Shown here: positions 32,874 to 42,821 of the stretch, piece after piece | Numbering within the stretch: position 1 is the stretch's first letter | How the letters are laid out: each line of letters begins with the position of its first letter | Assembly: GCF_011761185.1 (NCBI RefSeq) | Contig: NZ_JAAOYM010000001.1 | Span: 3,224,001-3,288,000, forward strand | DNA: 64,000 nucleotides | Reading direction: 5' to 3' | DNA from: Saccharomonospora amisosensis | Lineage (GTDB): Bacteria; Actinomycetota; Actinomycetes; Mycobacteriales; Pseudonocardiaceae | Translations under genes and position numbers: made by a program | Notes under the pieces: generated by a model | What the model was told of the DNA's origin: nothing | Databases searched by the model: none | What the model saw: only the letters and a program-made list of their open reading frames with translations

Positions 32874-32888
32874 AATGGTGGGTTCGCG

Positions 32889-35162
32889 TTACTCGGCGTC
32901 GGCGCTCTGCTCGGAGGCCTCTGCCTGGTCCTGCTGCCCGGCGGTCTCGTCCTCGTCCTTGACGACGATCAGGCTGATCTTGCCGCGGCTGTCGATGTCG
33001 GCAATCTCCACCCGCAGCTTGTCGCCGACGTTCACCACGTCCTCGACCTTGCCGATCCGCTTGCCGTTGCCCAGCTTGGAAATGTGCACCAGGCCGTCCT
33101 TGCCCGGCAGCAGCGAGACGAACGCACCGAAGGCAGCGGTCTTGACGACCGTGCCGAGGAAGCGCTCGCCGACCTTGGGCAACTGCGGGTTCGCGATCGC
33201 GTTGATCTTGTCGATGGCGGCTTCCGCGGAAGGGCCGTCCGCGGCCCCCACGTAGATCGTGCCGTCGTCCTCGATGGAGATGTCGGCGCCGGTCTCCTCG
33301 GTGATCGCGTTGATCATCTTGCCCTTCGGGCCGATGACCTCGCCGATCTTGTCGACCGGGATCTTCACGCTGGTGACGCGCGGAGCGTACGGGCTCATCT
33401 CGTCCGGCCCGGCGATGGCCTCCGCCATCACGTCCAGGATCGTCAGCCTGGCGTCCCGCGCCTGGTTCAGCGCACCGGCCAACACGTCCGACGGGATACC
33501 GTCGAGCTTGGTGTCCAGTTGCAGCGCGGTGATGAAGTCCTTGGTGCCCGCGACCTTGAAGTCCATGTCACCGAAGGCGTCCTCCGCGCCGAGGATGTCG
33601 GTCAGCGCCACGTACTCGTTCTTGCGCCCCTCCGCCGTGTCGATCACGTCGGACACCAGGCCCATCGCGATGCCCGCCACCGGCGCCTTCAGTGGCACCC
33701 CTGCGTTGAACAGGCTCATCGTGGAGGCACACACCGAGCCCATCGACGTGGAACCGTTGGAGCCGAGCGCCTCGGAGACCTGCCGGATGGCGTAGGGGAA
33801 CTCGTCGCGCTTGGGCAGCACCGGCACCAGCGCCCGCTCCGCTAGCATCCCGTGGCCGATCTCGCGCCGCTTCGGCGTGCCGACCCGGCCGGTCTCACCC
33901 GTGGAGAACGGCGGGAAGTTGTAGTGGTGCAGGTAGCGCTTCGTCGTCTCCGGCGACAGCGTGTCCAACTGCTGCTCCATGCGCAGCATGTTCAGTGTGG
34001 TCACGCCCAGGATCTGGGTCTCCCCGCGCTCGAACAGGGCCGAGCCGTGTGCCCTCGGCACCACCGCGACCTCGGCGGCCAACTGCCGGATGTCGGTGAG
34101 ACCCCTACCGTCGATACGCACCTTCTCCTTGAGAATGCGCTGCCGGATGAGCTTCTTCGTCAGTGCCCGGAACGCGGCGCCGACCTCCTTGTCCCTGCCT
34201 TCGAACGCCTCACCGTCGCCGAGGCCGACGCGCTCCAGCACGGTGGCCTTGACCTCGTCGGTGGCGTTCTCGCGCTCCTGCTTGCCCGCGATCGCCAGCG
34301 CGGCGGCCAGATCGTCCGTGGCGATCTTCGCGACGGCGTCGTAGGCGTCGTCCTCGTACGCCGGGAACACCGGGAAGTCGCCCACCGGCTTGGCCGCGGC
34401 GCTGGCCAGCCGCTGCTGTGCCTCACACAGCAGGCGGATGAACGGCTTGGCCGCGTCCAGTCCCTCCGCGACGGTCTTCTCGGTGGGGGCGGTGGCACCG
34501 CCCGCGATGAGGTCGAGGGTGTTCTCGGTGCCCTCGGCCTCGACCATCATGATCGCGACGTCCTCCGGCTTGTCACCGACGATGCGGCCCGCCACCACCA
34601 TGTCGAAGGTGGCCCGCTCCAGCTGCGACCAGGTCGGGAACGCCACCCAGGTGTCCTCGATGAGCGCCATCCTGACGCCGCCGATCGGGCCGGAGAACGG
34701 CAGTCCGCCGATCTGGGTGGAAGCCGACGCGGCGTTGATCGCCAGCACGTCGTAGGGGTCCTCCGGGTGCAGGCTCTGCACCGTGATGACGATCTGGATC
34801 TCGTTGCGCAGCCCGTCGGCGAACGAGGGCCGCAGTGGCCGGTCGATCAGCCTGCACGTGAGGATCGCGTCGGTGGAGGGCCTGCCCTCCCTGCGGAAGA
34901 ACGCACCGGGGATGCGGCCCGCGGCGTACATGCGTTCCTCGACGTCCACCGTCAGCGGGAAGAAGTCGAAGTGCTCCTTGGGCTGCTTCGAGGCGGTGGT
35001 CGCGGACAGCAGCATGGTTTCGTCGTCCAGGTAGGCCACGACGGCACCCGCCGCCTGCTTCGCCAGCCTGCCCGTCTCGAAGCGGACCGTGCGCTTTCCG
35101 AACCTGCCGTTGTCGAGCACGGCTTCCGATTCGTGCACGGTGTTGCCGCTTGAGTCAGTCAT
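32889..35162 (-). CDS. pnp: Polyribonucleotide nucleotidyltransferase (PNPase / GpsI)
   Basis: 757 residues. Phosphorolytic 3'-5' exoribonuclease, also able to add tails. Two RNase PH domains ([25 protein letters not shown] in the first; [18 protein letters not shown]-like [18 protein letters not shown] and [18 protein letters not shown] in the second), a KH domain ([19 protein letters not shown]) and a C-terminal S1 domain ([18 protein letters not shown]). ATG 35162 follows GAGGAG; open codons upstream lie in the structured leader. Confidence 0.96.
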   Translation of the reverse strand: MTDSSGNTVHESEAVLDNGRFGKRTVRFETGRLAKQAAGAVVAYLDDETMLLSATTASKQPKEHFDFFPLTVDVEERMYAAGRIPGAFFRREGRPSTDAILTCRLIDRPLRPSFADGLRNEIQIVITVQSLHPEDPYDVLAINAASASTQIGGLPFSGPIGGVRMALIEDTWVAFPTWSQLERATFDMVVAGRIVGDKPEDVAIMMVEAEGTENTLDLIAGGATAPTEKTVAEGLDAAKPFIRLLCEAQQRLASAAAKPVGDFPVFPAYEDDAYDAVAKIATDDLAAALAIAGKQERENATDEVKATVLERVGLGDGEAFEGRDKEVGAAFRALTKKLIRQRILKEKVRIDGRGLTDIRQLAAEVAVVPRAHGSALFERGETQILGVTTLNMLRMEQQLDTLSPETTKRYLHHYNFPPFSTGETGRVGTPKRREIGHGMLAERALVPVLPKRDEFPYAIRQVSEALGSNGSTSMGSVCASTMSLFNAGVPLKAPVAGIAMGLVSDVIDTAEGRKNEYVALTDILGAEDAFGDMDFKVAGTKDFITALQLDTKLDGIPSDVLAGALNQARDARLTILDVMAEAIAGPDEMSPYAPRVTSVKIPVDKIGEVIGPKGKMINAITEETGADISIEDDGTIYVGAADGPSAEAAIDKINAIANPQLPKVGERFLGTVVKTAAFGAFVSLLPGKDGLVHISKLGNGKRIGKVEDVVNVGDKLRVEIADIDSRGKISLIVVKDEDETAGQQDQAEASEQSADAE

Positions 35163-35179
35163 AGAACAGTTTCTCCTCG

Positions 35180-35325
35180 TACTTCTCGGGCCGCGCATCC
35201 CCCGCCCTCGGGGGCACGCTCGAGGTACGAGGCCGGTCATCGATCGAAGCTCTCGGGCACCATCCCGGGAGCCACTACCGAGGACCGGCTTGGGCGTCCT
35301 CGCGCGCTGGTTGCGCCGGCCCTGT
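35180..35325 (-). ncRNA. pnp leader: pnp leader, candidate actino-pnp RNA element
   Basis: In the rpsO-pnp gap a stem pairs GACCGGC (35283-35289) with GCCGGTC (35232-35238), and a further near-perfect inner stem can be drawn on the minus strand between them. A conserved actino-pnp RNA motif is known upstream of pnp in actinobacteria and is thought to act in autoregulation. I assign it by position and shape; edges are approximate. Confidence 0.5.
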
Positions 35326-35340
35326 GTGTGCTTTCTTGTG

Positions 35341-35378
35341 CCGAGGGGGAGTGACCCGTGCGGGTCACTCCCCCTCGG
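35341..35378 (-). terminator. Terminator after rpsO
   Basis: A perfect 18-base inverted repeat (CCGAGGGGGAGTGACCCG and its complement) separated by TG, starting seven bases past the rpsO stop. No T-run. Such a stem could also be an RNase III target in rpsO-pnp read-through transcripts. Confidence 0.8.
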
Positions 35379-35384
35379 AGCCTG

Positions 35385-35654
35385 TCATCGGCGGAGGCCG
35401 AGTCGCTGAATCAGCGAACGGTACCGCTCGACGTCCACCTGCATCACGTAGTTGAGCAGTCGGCGACGTCGGCCGACCAGCAGCAACAGACCGCGACGGG
35501 AGTGGTGGTCATGCTTGTGCACCTTGAGGTGCTCGGTGAGGCCGATGATCCGCTTGGTCAGCAGAGCCACCTGAGCCTCGGGCGACCCGGTGTCGGAGTC
35601 GTGGAGTCCGTACTCGGACAGGATCGACTTCTTCTCCTCGGTGGACAGCGCCAC
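35385..35654 (-). CDS. rpsO: 30S ribosomal protein S15
   Basis: 89 residues, normal length. Binds the 16S central domain. Typical sequence: [20 protein letters not shown], then [27 protein letters not shown] start after AAGGAG. The rpsO-pnp order is the usual one. The promoter must lie in 35655-35758, which holds no other gene. Confidence 0.97.
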   Translation of the reverse strand: MALSTEEKKSILSEYGLHDSDTGSPEAQVALLTKRIIGLTEHLKVHKHDHHSRRGLLLLVGRRRRLLNYVMQVDVERYRSLIQRLGLRR

Positions 35655-35758
35655 TCGCTCTTCTCCTTGTGTTGTGTGCCGTGTTGTGACATATGGTCTC
35701 GGCCGCCACGGACCGCAGCCGGACTCTGACATCCGAGGGTATCAGCAGGCCTTCGGAC

Positions 35759-36286
35759 TCAGCCGCGTGAACCCAGCGGGAACCGCTCCACCACCGAGTA
35801 GCCCAACCCTCGCTCATTGAGGTCACTGCGCATCAGTACGACTTCGGTCGCGGTCCACTCCGGGCTCCGGTAGCCGGCGAACCACCTTCGCCACCGCTCC
35901 AGCGCAGGCTGTCGTTGGCCCCTCGCGAGCGTCAGGTGTGCCCGGAACTCCCGATCATCTTCTTCCGGTTTGACCGCCGTGGCCAGTTCGGCGAGACCGA
36001 TGCCGTGTACCCGGGTCCAGAATACCCCACGGAAGGTGCCACTACCGTCGATGCGAAGGGTCGGCGGCGGGCTGCCCGCCAGCCTGTGCCGCAGCCATTC
36101 CGCCCGCGCCCTCGGGTCGTCGAGGCCGTAGAAGCCCAGCGTGATGTGCCATTCCTCCACCGGCATCCAGCGCAGACCCTGCTCGGCGCGCGGACCGCCG
36201 CGGTTGTCCAACTCCCGCCGCAGCGACGTGACCACCTCGTCGGGCAGCAGCAACGCGCTGAACAGCCGCGCGGTCACCTCGGGCAC
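35759..36286 (-). CDS. thpR: RNA 2',3'-cyclic phosphodiesterase (2H superfamily)
   Basis: 175 residues. The two HxT motifs of the 2H phosphoesterases are present: HITLGF (about residue 48) and HLTLAR (about residue 117). The N-terminus RLFSALLLPDEV is characteristic of the LigT/ThpR family. Acts on cyclic RNA ends. Follows the XRE regulator by four bases, same strand. Confidence 0.87.
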   Translation of the reverse strand: MPEVTARLFSALLLPDEVVTSLRRELDNRGGPRAEQGLRWMPVEEWHITLGFYGLDDPRARAEWLRHRLAGSPPPTLRIDGSGTFRGVFWTRVHGIGLAELATAVKPEEDDREFRAHLTLARGQRQPALERWRRWFAGYRSPEWTATEVVLMRSDLNERGLGYSVVERFPLGSRG

Positions 36287-36290
36287 GACC

Positions 36291-36767
36291 TCAGGCGCCC
36301 TTGCCCGCCCTGCGCAGCAGGTCGGCGATCGCGGGGAACTCCGCGTCGAGCCGTTCGGCGGCCTGCACCAGGTTTTCCTCCTCCGCGATCTCGCGCAGCG
36401 CCGCGAGCACGGTGTGGTCGTCGGCGGTACCGACGGGAATGTTGTCGCTGCTCACGGTCGGCCGCGCCGTCCTGACGTCCTCCAGCGCGGCGCGGATCGC
36501 CTGCTTGCTGCCCGCGGCGACCTCCGGAGTGAGCACCTTGCGTTCGAGCATGATGAGCCGCGCCAGCACCACCGGGTTTCCGATCTTGGCTCGCCGCCCG
36601 CTCATCACCTGACTCAACATCGGTGCGCTGATACCCAGCACCTCTGCAAGGTATGCCTGCGACACGTCGAAGGCCACCACCAGGCGCCGCACCCGGTCGC
36701 CGAGTGGTTCCCCGTACCACTCCCGTTGTAGCGCTATGTTCCGCTGAACGATCTTGTGGTCCTCCAC
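36291..36767 (-). CDS. XRE-type DNA-binding regulator
   Basis: 158 residues. Helix-turn-helix at about residues 25-60: FDVSQAYLAEVLGISAPMLSQVMSGRRAKIGN. The C-terminal region (DHTVLAALREIAEEENLVQAAERLD) is helical. Group known in Pseudonocardiaceae as DNA-binding proteins without an assigned target. GTG 36767 chosen because the conserved HKIVQRNIALQREWYGEPLG begins there. Confidence 0.8.
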   Translation of the reverse strand: MEDHKIVQRNIALQREWYGEPLGDRVRRLVVAFDVSQAYLAEVLGISAPMLSQVMSGRRAKIGNPVVLARLIMLERKVLTPEVAAGSKQAIRAALEDVRTARPTVSSDNIPVGTADDHTVLAALREIAEEENLVQAAERLDAEFPAIADLLRRAGKGA

Positions 36768-36896
36768 GGCAGAGCCCTGTTCCCCTCGGTGGCGACGGCG
36801 GCGCGCTGGGCACCGGCCCGGTGTCTGCATCTTGCCAGCCCGAAGTCGACGCGCGGGCCGAAACTACCCAGGCGTTCGCAATCGCACCCGTACCGC

Positions 36897-37850
36897 TCAG
36901 CCGAGGCCGAGCGCCTGCCTGGTCCGCGTCACGTCTTCGGCGATCTGCTCCACCAATGCGTCAGGGGTGTCGAAGCGGACCTGCCCACGCAACCGTGCGA
37001 CGAAGTCGAGCGCGACCTGCTGGCCGTAGAAGTCCTCGGCCACGTCGAGAACGAAGGCCTCGACCGTGCGCTCCTTGCCGGAGAACGTGGGGTTGGTGCC
37101 GACCGAGACGGCGGCGGGGAGTCTGCTGCCGTCGCGCAAGAACCAGCAGCTGTAGATCCCGTCCGCGGGCACTGCGGCGAATCGGGGCGTGGACAGATTC
37201 GCCGTGGGATAGCCCAGGTCGTGCCCGCGTCCGTCGCCGCGGACAACGATGCCCTCCAGCCGGTGCGGGCGGCCGAGTGCCTCCGCGGCGGCTGAGACAT
37301 CGCCCGCGTCGATACAGGAGCGTACGTAGGTGGAGGAGAAGGTGATCTCACCGTTGTCCTTCTCACCGGGCAGGGTGCGGCCTTGCAGTTTCGAGGCGTG
37401 TGCGGTGAACCCGAAGCGCCTGCCGAGCGCACGCAGCGTCTCCACGTTGCCCTCGGCCTTGTGGCCGAAGGTGAAGTTCTCCCCCACGATCACGGTGGCG
37501 GCGTGCAGCCGGTCGACGAGGATCTGGTGCACGAACTCGTCCGGCGTCAGCCGGGACAACTCCGGCGTGAACGGCAGCACGGCGAACACGTCCACGCCCA
37601 ACTGCTCGATCAGCTCAGCCTTGCGCCGCAGCGTGGTCAGTTGGGCGGGGTGGGTGCCTGGTCGCAGTACCTCGGAGGGATGCGGATCGAAAGTCAGCAC
37701 AACGCTGGGCAACCCGCGATCGCGGGCGGTCTCCACCGTTTCGTTGATCAGAGCCTGGTGCCCGCGATGCACCCCGTCGAAGATACCGATCGTGACGACG
37801 CACCGGCCCCAGCCGCCCGGCAGATCCGCCAAACCACGCCAACGCTGCAC
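36897..37850 (-). CDS. ribF: Bifunctional riboflavin kinase / FAD synthetase
   Basis: 317 residues. N-terminal adenylyltransferase domain with GIFDGVHRGHQAL (HxGH) and LTFDPHPSEVL, and VIVGENFTFGHKAEG. C-terminal flavokinase domain with GRGHDLGYPTANLS and VSVGTNPTFSG. Makes FMN then FAD. Adjacent to truB as in many actinobacteria, 50 bases after it. Confidence 0.96.
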   Translation of the reverse strand: MQRWRGLADLPGGWGRCVVTIGIFDGVHRGHQALINETVETARDRGLPSVVLTFDPHPSEVLRPGTHPAQLTTLRRKAELIEQLGVDVFAVLPFTPELSRLTPDEFVHQILVDRLHAATVIVGENFTFGHKAEGNVETLRALGRRFGFTAHASKLQGRTLPGEKDNGEITFSSTYVRSCIDAGDVSAAAEALGRPHRLEGIVVRGDGRGHDLGYPTANLSTPRFAAVPADGIYSCWFLRDGSRLPAAVSVGTNPTFSGKERTVEAFVLDVAEDFYGQQVALDFVARLRGQVRFDTPDALVEQIAEDVTRTRQALGLG

Positions 37851-37899
37851 ACCTGGAGCCTAGCCGCAGACCGCGCGGTGTCAGGACGACAGGGTCACC

Positions 37900-38844
37900 T
37901 CAGGCAGGTGTGAGCACAACCACCGGGCGGGCCCCCTCGCGCGTGTCGGCGGCGAGAGCAAGCGCATGGCCCTCCGGGTCGAACACCCCATAGGTTCCCG
38001 GTATCCCGGCGGTGGGAAGCCACCTGCCGTGTCGCACCGCCACGGCCTCGCCCGCGTCCACGTCGCGGCGCGGGAAGGCGGCCGCGACCGCCTCGTCGAG
38101 GCTCAGCGACAACGCAGGCTCCCGTTCGACGTCGTCGAGGGTGCGTGCCGCGGCGAGTGTGAACGGCCCCACCGTGGTGCGGCGCAGCGCGACGAGATGA
38201 CCCCCCACTCCGAGCGCGCCGCCCAGGTCCCTGGCCAGCGCCCTGACATAGGTTCCGGACGAACAGTCGATCACCACATCGAGGTCGACCGCGTCCTGCT
38301 GCCTGCGGGTGGCCAGCAGGTCGAACCGGTACACGGTCACCGGGCGGGGCGGCAGTTCCACCTCCTCGCCCGCCCGCACGCGGGCGTAGGCCCGCCTGCC
38401 CTCCACCTTCACGGCGCTGACCGCGCTGGGAACCTGCTGGATGTCACCGGTCAGCGCGGCGATGCCGGCCTCGATGTCCGCATCGGCCACCGCCGATGGG
38501 TCGGCGCGCGCGACCACCTCACCCTCGGCGTCGTCGGTGGTTGTCGACGCACCGAGCCGGATCGTCGCCAGGTAGGTCTTGCGATCCAGCGCAAGGTGCC
38601 CGAGCAGTTTGGTTGCCCGCTCGATGCCCAGCACGAGCACCCCGGTGGCCATCGGGTCCAGTGTTCCGGCATGACCGACCTTGCGGGTACCCATCGCACG
38701 CCTGGCCCTGGCCACCACGTCGTGCGACGTCATACCGCTCGGTTTGTCGACGATGAGGAGGCCGGGCGGCGGCGCGGGCCGCGAGGCTCGTCGGTGGGAA
38801 GGGGTGGGGCGTGGCACGGCCGCAGCGTAGCGGTGCGCGATCAC
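37900..38844 (-). CDS. truB: tRNA pseudouridine(55) synthase
   Basis: 314 residues. Catalytic motif GHAGTLDPMATGVLVLG (Asp at about residue 63) and the N-terminal LLIVDKPSGMTSHDVV. C-terminal PUA-like domain. The GTG at 38844 overlaps the MFS stop (GTGA), which fits the local habit; GTG 38817 is another possible start, because the first 25 residues are basic and not conserved. Confidence 0.95.
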   Translation of the reverse strand: MIAHRYAAAVPRPTPSHRRASRPAPPPGLLIVDKPSGMTSHDVVARARRAMGTRKVGHAGTLDPMATGVLVLGIERATKLLGHLALDRKTYLATIRLGASTTTDDAEGEVVARADPSAVADADIEAGIAALTGDIQQVPSAVSAVKVEGRRAYARVRAGEEVELPPRPVTVYRFDLLATRRQQDAVDLDVVIDCSSGTYVRALARDLGGALGVGGHLVALRRTTVGPFTLAAARTLDDVEREPALSLSLDEAVAAAFPRRDVDAGEAVAVRHGRWLPTAGIPGTYGVFDPEGHALALAADTREGARPVVVLTPA

Positions 38845-40211
38845 GCCACGGCGGGCACCCGCTCGCGCTCCTCATGGCGGCGGTCCCAGCTGTGCCTGCG
38901 CAGCCGCACCGGCACCGATTCGCCGCGTGCGGCGGCCGCGAACACCTCGGCCCTGGCCCGCAGCCACCACACCGCCATCCGCCAGGAACCGAACACCAGC
39001 ACGACGACCACGGACAGCAGCGCGACCCGGAAGTCGCCGCCGGACAGTTGCAGCAGCACCCCGATGAGCAGCGCGACCACGGTGGTGGCGACGAAGCCAC
39101 CGACGTTGACAACACCGGTCGCGGTGCCGACCCGCCGCAGCGGGTTGTAGTCCCTGGCCAGTGCGAACCCGATCGTGGAGACCGGGCCACCCAGTGACAG
39201 CACGGCGAACGCGGCGACCAGCACGGCCACCGGCACCTGGCCCGGCCAGCTCAGCACCACCGCCCAGGTGGCCGCGGTCGCGGCCAGGTAGCTGACCGCC
39301 AGCGGCATCCGCGCCTCTGGCCTTCGCCCGACAAAGCCGCCGATCAACGGAGCACCCACCATGGCGCCGACCACGAAGACCATGAGCAGCGAGCTGGCGG
39401 TGGTCGGGGCGTACCCCTGGCCCTCGACCAGGAACGGCACTCCCCACAGCAACACCATCACGTTCTGGCTGAACGGCGCCGAGAAGTGCGTCCAGAACGC
39501 GAGCCTGGTGCCGGGCACCCGCATCGCCGCGCGCACCTGCCTACCCACCTCTCGCAGCGAGGCGGCCCGCGACTCCACCGTCCTCGCCGACGGCGTGTCG
39601 CTCACCCGCCAGCGGACCACGCTCGCGAACAGGACTGTCACCAGCCCCGCCCCCAGGAACGTCGGGAGCCAACCAGGTCCGGCCAGCAGCAGTGTCAACG
39701 GCAGCGTCGCGGCGAGATTGCCCGCGAATCCGAGCGCCCCGGTCAGGGCGGTCACCAGCATGTACTGCCTGCCGGGAAAGTGATTGGCCGCCAGTCGCAG
39801 CACGGAGACGAAGGTCAGCGCGTCGCCCAGTCCCAGCACCCCGCGGGCGACCAGCCCCAGCGAGTAGGTGTGCGCGACGGCGAGCAGGAGTTGCCCAAGC
39901 CCGAGGAACAGCAACGCGGCCGTGAGCACGTTGCGGGGCCCGAACCGGTCGACGAGCACCCCGGTGGGGATCTGCATGGCGGCGTACACGCCGACCTGCA
40001 GCACGGTGAACATGCTCAGTGCGGCGGCGCCGACACCGAAGCGCTCGGCGGCGTCGAGGCCCGCCACGCCGAGCGAGGTGCGGTGAAAGACAGCGAGAAC
40101 GTAGACGAAGGCGGCGGTCAACCAGATCAGCCACGACCGCGCACTGGCTCGCGCGGCTTGCGAGGGCCGGGTCGGCAAGGGTCTCCCTTCACTGACGGAT
40201 GTGGACGGCAT
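38841..40211 (-). CDS. Major facilitator superfamily transporter
   Basis: 456 residues with 12 predicted membrane spans. Loop 2-3 motif DRFGPRNVLTAA matches the MFS signature. Central loop with ESRAASLREVGRQVRAAM; span 7 begins FWTHFSAPFSQNVMVLLWG. Substrate unknown. ATG 40211 is preferred over a start 33 bases upstream. No gene is seen in 40212-40324. Confidence 0.85.
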   Translation of the reverse strand: MPSTSVSEGRPLPTRPSQAARASARSWLIWLTAAFVYVLAVFHRTSLGVAGLDAAERFGVGAAALSMFTVLQVGVYAAMQIPTGVLVDRFGPRNVLTAALLFLGLGQLLLAVAHTYSLGLVARGVLGLGDALTFVSVLRLAANHFPGRQYMLVTALTGALGFAGNLAATLPLTLLLAGPGWLPTFLGAGLVTVLFASVVRWRVSDTPSARTVESRAASLREVGRQVRAAMRVPGTRLAFWTHFSAPFSQNVMVLLWGVPFLVEGQGYAPTTASSLLMVFVVGAMVGAPLIGGFVGRRPEARMPLAVSYLAATAATWAVVLSWPGQVPVAVLVAAFAVLSLGGPVSTIGFALARDYNPLRRVGTATGVVNVGGFVATTVVALLIGVLLQLSGGDFRVALLSVVVVLVFGSWRMAVWWLRARAEVFAAAARGESVPVRLRRHSWDRRHEERERVPAVA

Positions 40212-40324
40212 ACTGCGGGGGACGCCCGCGCTGCCGACCCCCAATGGATGTATCGACAGAGCGCCTCACGGCCATACCGAACGGCGCCGTGTCATTGCCC
40301 ACATCCGCAACGCCTTCGTGCTTG

Positions 40325-41644
40325 TCACGCACGGACGGCGCCGACGACGGCCCAGTGGCCGGAGCGCCACCGCGCAACGACGAACGCCAGACGCAGCACC
40401 ATGAACAGCGCCAACCCGGTCCAGATGCCCGCGAGCCCCCAGCCGAAGACCAGCGACGCCCAGACCAGCGGCAGGAACCCGAGCACGGCGCTGCCCACCG
40501 TCGCGTTGCGCAGGAAGCTCGCGTCCGCGGCTCCGAGCAGCACGCCGTCGAGCGCGAACACCACCCCGGCGACCGGCTGCAAGCCAACGAAGAACCACCA
40601 GGCGTTCGGGATTTCGGCGAGCACGCCCGCGTCGGAGGTGAAGGCGTGCGGCAACGTCTGCGAAAGCGCGGCGAACACCACGGCAAGCGCGATTCCCAGT
40701 GCCAGCCCGTACCGGGTGATCTGGGAAGCGATCCCGCGCGCCTGCCTGCGCGAACCGGCGCCGAGCGCCGCCCCGACCAGCGACTGCGCGGCGATCGCCA
40801 CCGAGTCCAGCACAAGCGAAAGGAACGTCCACAACTGCAGCACCACCTGGTGTGCGGCCACCGCCTCGGTGGAGGTGCGGGCGGCCACGGCTGCCGCCGA
40901 GACGAAGCACGCCTGAAATGCCAGACTTCGCAGCACCAGATCCCGGCCGAGGCGAAGCTGGGCCCACATGACGCGAGGCCGGGGCGCAAGGCCCGCCCGC
41001 TGCTTGGCCAGCGCCCGCAGGAACAGTCCGCCCGCCACCGCCTGCGCCGCCACGTTGGCGACCGCGGAGCCCTCGAGGCCCAGCCCCGCCGGATAGACCA
41101 GCACCGGGCTGAGCACCGCCGACAAAGCGTTTCCCGCGAGCACGTACCGCAACGGCCGCACGGCGTCCTGCACGCCACGCATCCAGCCGTTGCCCGCCAT
41201 CGTGACGAGAATGAGCGGCGCGCCGAACAGGGCGATTCGCAGCCACGACACCGCCTGCTCGGTGATCGCGGCGTCGCCGGACATGGCGCGCGCCACCGGT
41301 TCTGCGAGCAACTGTCCCGCGACGAGCACGATGAGTCCGACCGCGAAGGCCAGCCAGGTGGCCTGCACTCCCTCGCCGATCGCGTCGGCGCGCCTGCCAG
41401 CGCCGTGCAACCGTGCCGTTCGCGCGGTGGTTCCGTAGGACAGGAACGTCAACTGGGTGGAAACCAGCGACAGCAGCGTGCCGCCGAGTGCGAGCCCCGC
41501 CAGTGGCAACGCGCCGAGGTGACCGACGACGGCCGTGTCGACGAGCACGTACAGCGGCTCGGCCGCCAGCACACCGAGCGCGGGTATCGCCAGCCGCAGC
41601 ACCCGGCGGGCGGGAACCCGCTCGTGCTCAACCGTGTCGCTCAC
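40325..41644 (-). CDS. MATE-family efflux transporter (DinF type)
   Basis: 439 residues, 12 spans, two MatE halves. N-terminal LRLAIPALGVLAAEPLYVLVDTAVVGHLG is the classic first-span pattern of DinF proteins. Located near rbfA/infB as dinF is in mycobacteria. Likely sodium- or proton-driven export of cationic compounds. GTG 41644; divergent from the TRM11-like gene with 49 bases between the two starts. Confidence 0.88.
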   Translation of the reverse strand: MSDTVEHERVPARRVLRLAIPALGVLAAEPLYVLVDTAVVGHLGALPLAGLALGGTLLSLVSTQLTFLSYGTTARTARLHGAGRRADAIGEGVQATWLAFAVGLIVLVAGQLLAEPVARAMSGDAAITEQAVSWLRIALFGAPLILVTMAGNGWMRGVQDAVRPLRYVLAGNALSAVLSPVLVYPAGLGLEGSAVANVAAQAVAGGLFLRALAKQRAGLAPRPRVMWAQLRLGRDLVLRSLAFQACFVSAAAVAARTSTEAVAAHQVVLQLWTFLSLVLDSVAIAAQSLVGAALGAGSRRQARGIASQITRYGLALGIALAVVFAALSQTLPHAFTSDAGVLAEIPNAWWFFVGLQPVAGVVFALDGVLLGAADASFLRNATVGSAVLGFLPLVWASLVFGWGLAGIWTGLALFMVLRLAFVVARWRSGHWAVVGAVRA

Positions 41645-41693
41645 GCGCCGAGCGTAGCCGGGGCGTCCGACGACTCGGCTACGCTCGGCTTCG

Positions 41694-42728
41694 ATGCCCG
41701 AGTACGCCATCCTCATCCTGCCGTCGGCCAACCGTGTCTACACCGACACCTCACGTCGCCTGCTGCGTGCCGAACTGGCCGTGTTCGGCGACACCGTGCT
41801 TTCCACGAAGGTCGGTGAGTCGGCGACCACGACCATCGGTGGGGTCGACTACGTCACCTTCGGCACCGCCGCCCCATTGACCGACAACGACGTGGCGTAC
41901 CTGTCGAATCTCTCCTCCGCCTACGCACTGTTCGAGGTCAGCGGGGAGCTGTTGCGACCGCTGACCATGACGCCGGTGGCGGAGTTCGACTCCGATCTGC
42001 TCACCATCCAGAAGTACCCCGGCAAGACCAACGAGCTGTTCACCAAGCTCGTGGTCAACCTCGCCGTGCTGGCCACCGACCGGCCCGCCGCGTTGCTGGG
42101 GCGCGGGTTGCACGTGCTCGACCCGTTGTGCGGCAGGGGCACCACGCTCAACCAGGCGATGATGTACGGCTTCGACGCCACCGGGCTGGAGCTGGACGGC
42201 AAGGACTTCGACGCCTACCAACACTTCATCAAGACCTGGTTGCGCACCAAGCGAATCAAGCACTCCGCGCAGGCAGGGCTGTTGCGCCGCAACCGGGTCC
42301 GGTTGGGGCAGCGGCTCGACATCGAGTACGGAGCCAGCAAGGAGCGCTACAAGGCGGGCGACACACGCACGGTCAGCTACTTCAACTGCGACACGCTGCA
42401 CACCGACGAGCTGGTCAAGAAGGGCTCGGTGGACGTGATCGTCACCGACGCGCCCTACGGCGTGCAGCACGGCAGCCGCACGCAGGATTCGGCACTGTCC
42501 CGCAGTCCCCGTGACCTGCTGGCGGCCGCGGTGCCCACGTGGGCCAGGGTGCTGCGCAAGGGTGGGGCGCTGGCCGTCTCGTGGAACACCTACGTCGTCA
42601 AGCGGGCCGAACTGGCCGAGATCCTCACCGGTGCGGGCCTGACGCCGCGCGAGGAGGGGCCGTACACCGAACTCGCGCATCGGGTGGATCAGGCCATCGT
42701 CCGTGACGTGCTGGTCGCGACCAAGTGA
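41694..42728 (+). CDS. TRM11-like RNA guanine-N2 methyltransferase
   Basis: 344 residues. A UPF0020-type Rossmann domain: LHVLDPLCGRGTTLNQAMMYGFDATGLELD (SAM site, about residue 140 on) and the catalytic VDVIVTDAPYGVQHG (D/N-PPY-type motif, here DAPY). N-terminal region resembles the beginning of archaeal/eukaryotic Trm11-type enzymes but a THUMP domain is not obvious. Predicted m2G tRNA methyltransferase; unproven. It occupies the place between the MATE gene and rbfA that holds the DHH phosphoesterase in mycobacteria. Confidence 0.75.
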   Translation: MPEYAILILPSANRVYTDTSRRLLRAELAVFGDTVLSTKVGESATTTIGGVDYVTFGTAAPLTDNDVAYLSNLSSAYALFEVSGELLRPLTMTPVAEFDSDLLTIQKYPGKTNELFTKLVVNLAVLATDRPAALLGRGLHVLDPLCGRGTTLNQAMMYGFDATGLELDGKDFDAYQHFIKTWLRTKRIKHSAQAGLLRRNRVRLGQRLDIEYGASKERYKAGDTRTVSYFNCDTLHTDELVKKGSVDVIVTDAPYGVQHGSRTQDSALSRSPRDLLAAAVPTWARVLRKGGALAVSWNTYVVKRAELAEILTGAGLTPREEGPYTELAHRVDQAIVRDVLVATK

Positions 42729-42772
42729 CGGTGCGTGTCGGCTAGCCATTGCCTAGGCGAGCCGCGCTCCAC

Positions 42773-42804
42773 ACCGAGCACGGGTAGCCGGTCGACGGCT
42801 CGGT
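42773..42804. terminator. Possible bidirectional terminator between the convergent TRM11-like gene and rbfA
   Basis: ACCGAGC (42773-42779) pairs with GCTCGGT (42798-42804) with an 18-base loop that can pair further. It sits in the 93-base convergent gap. Confidence 0.45.
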
Positions 42805-42821
42805 CGGGCGACCCGGGCTCG

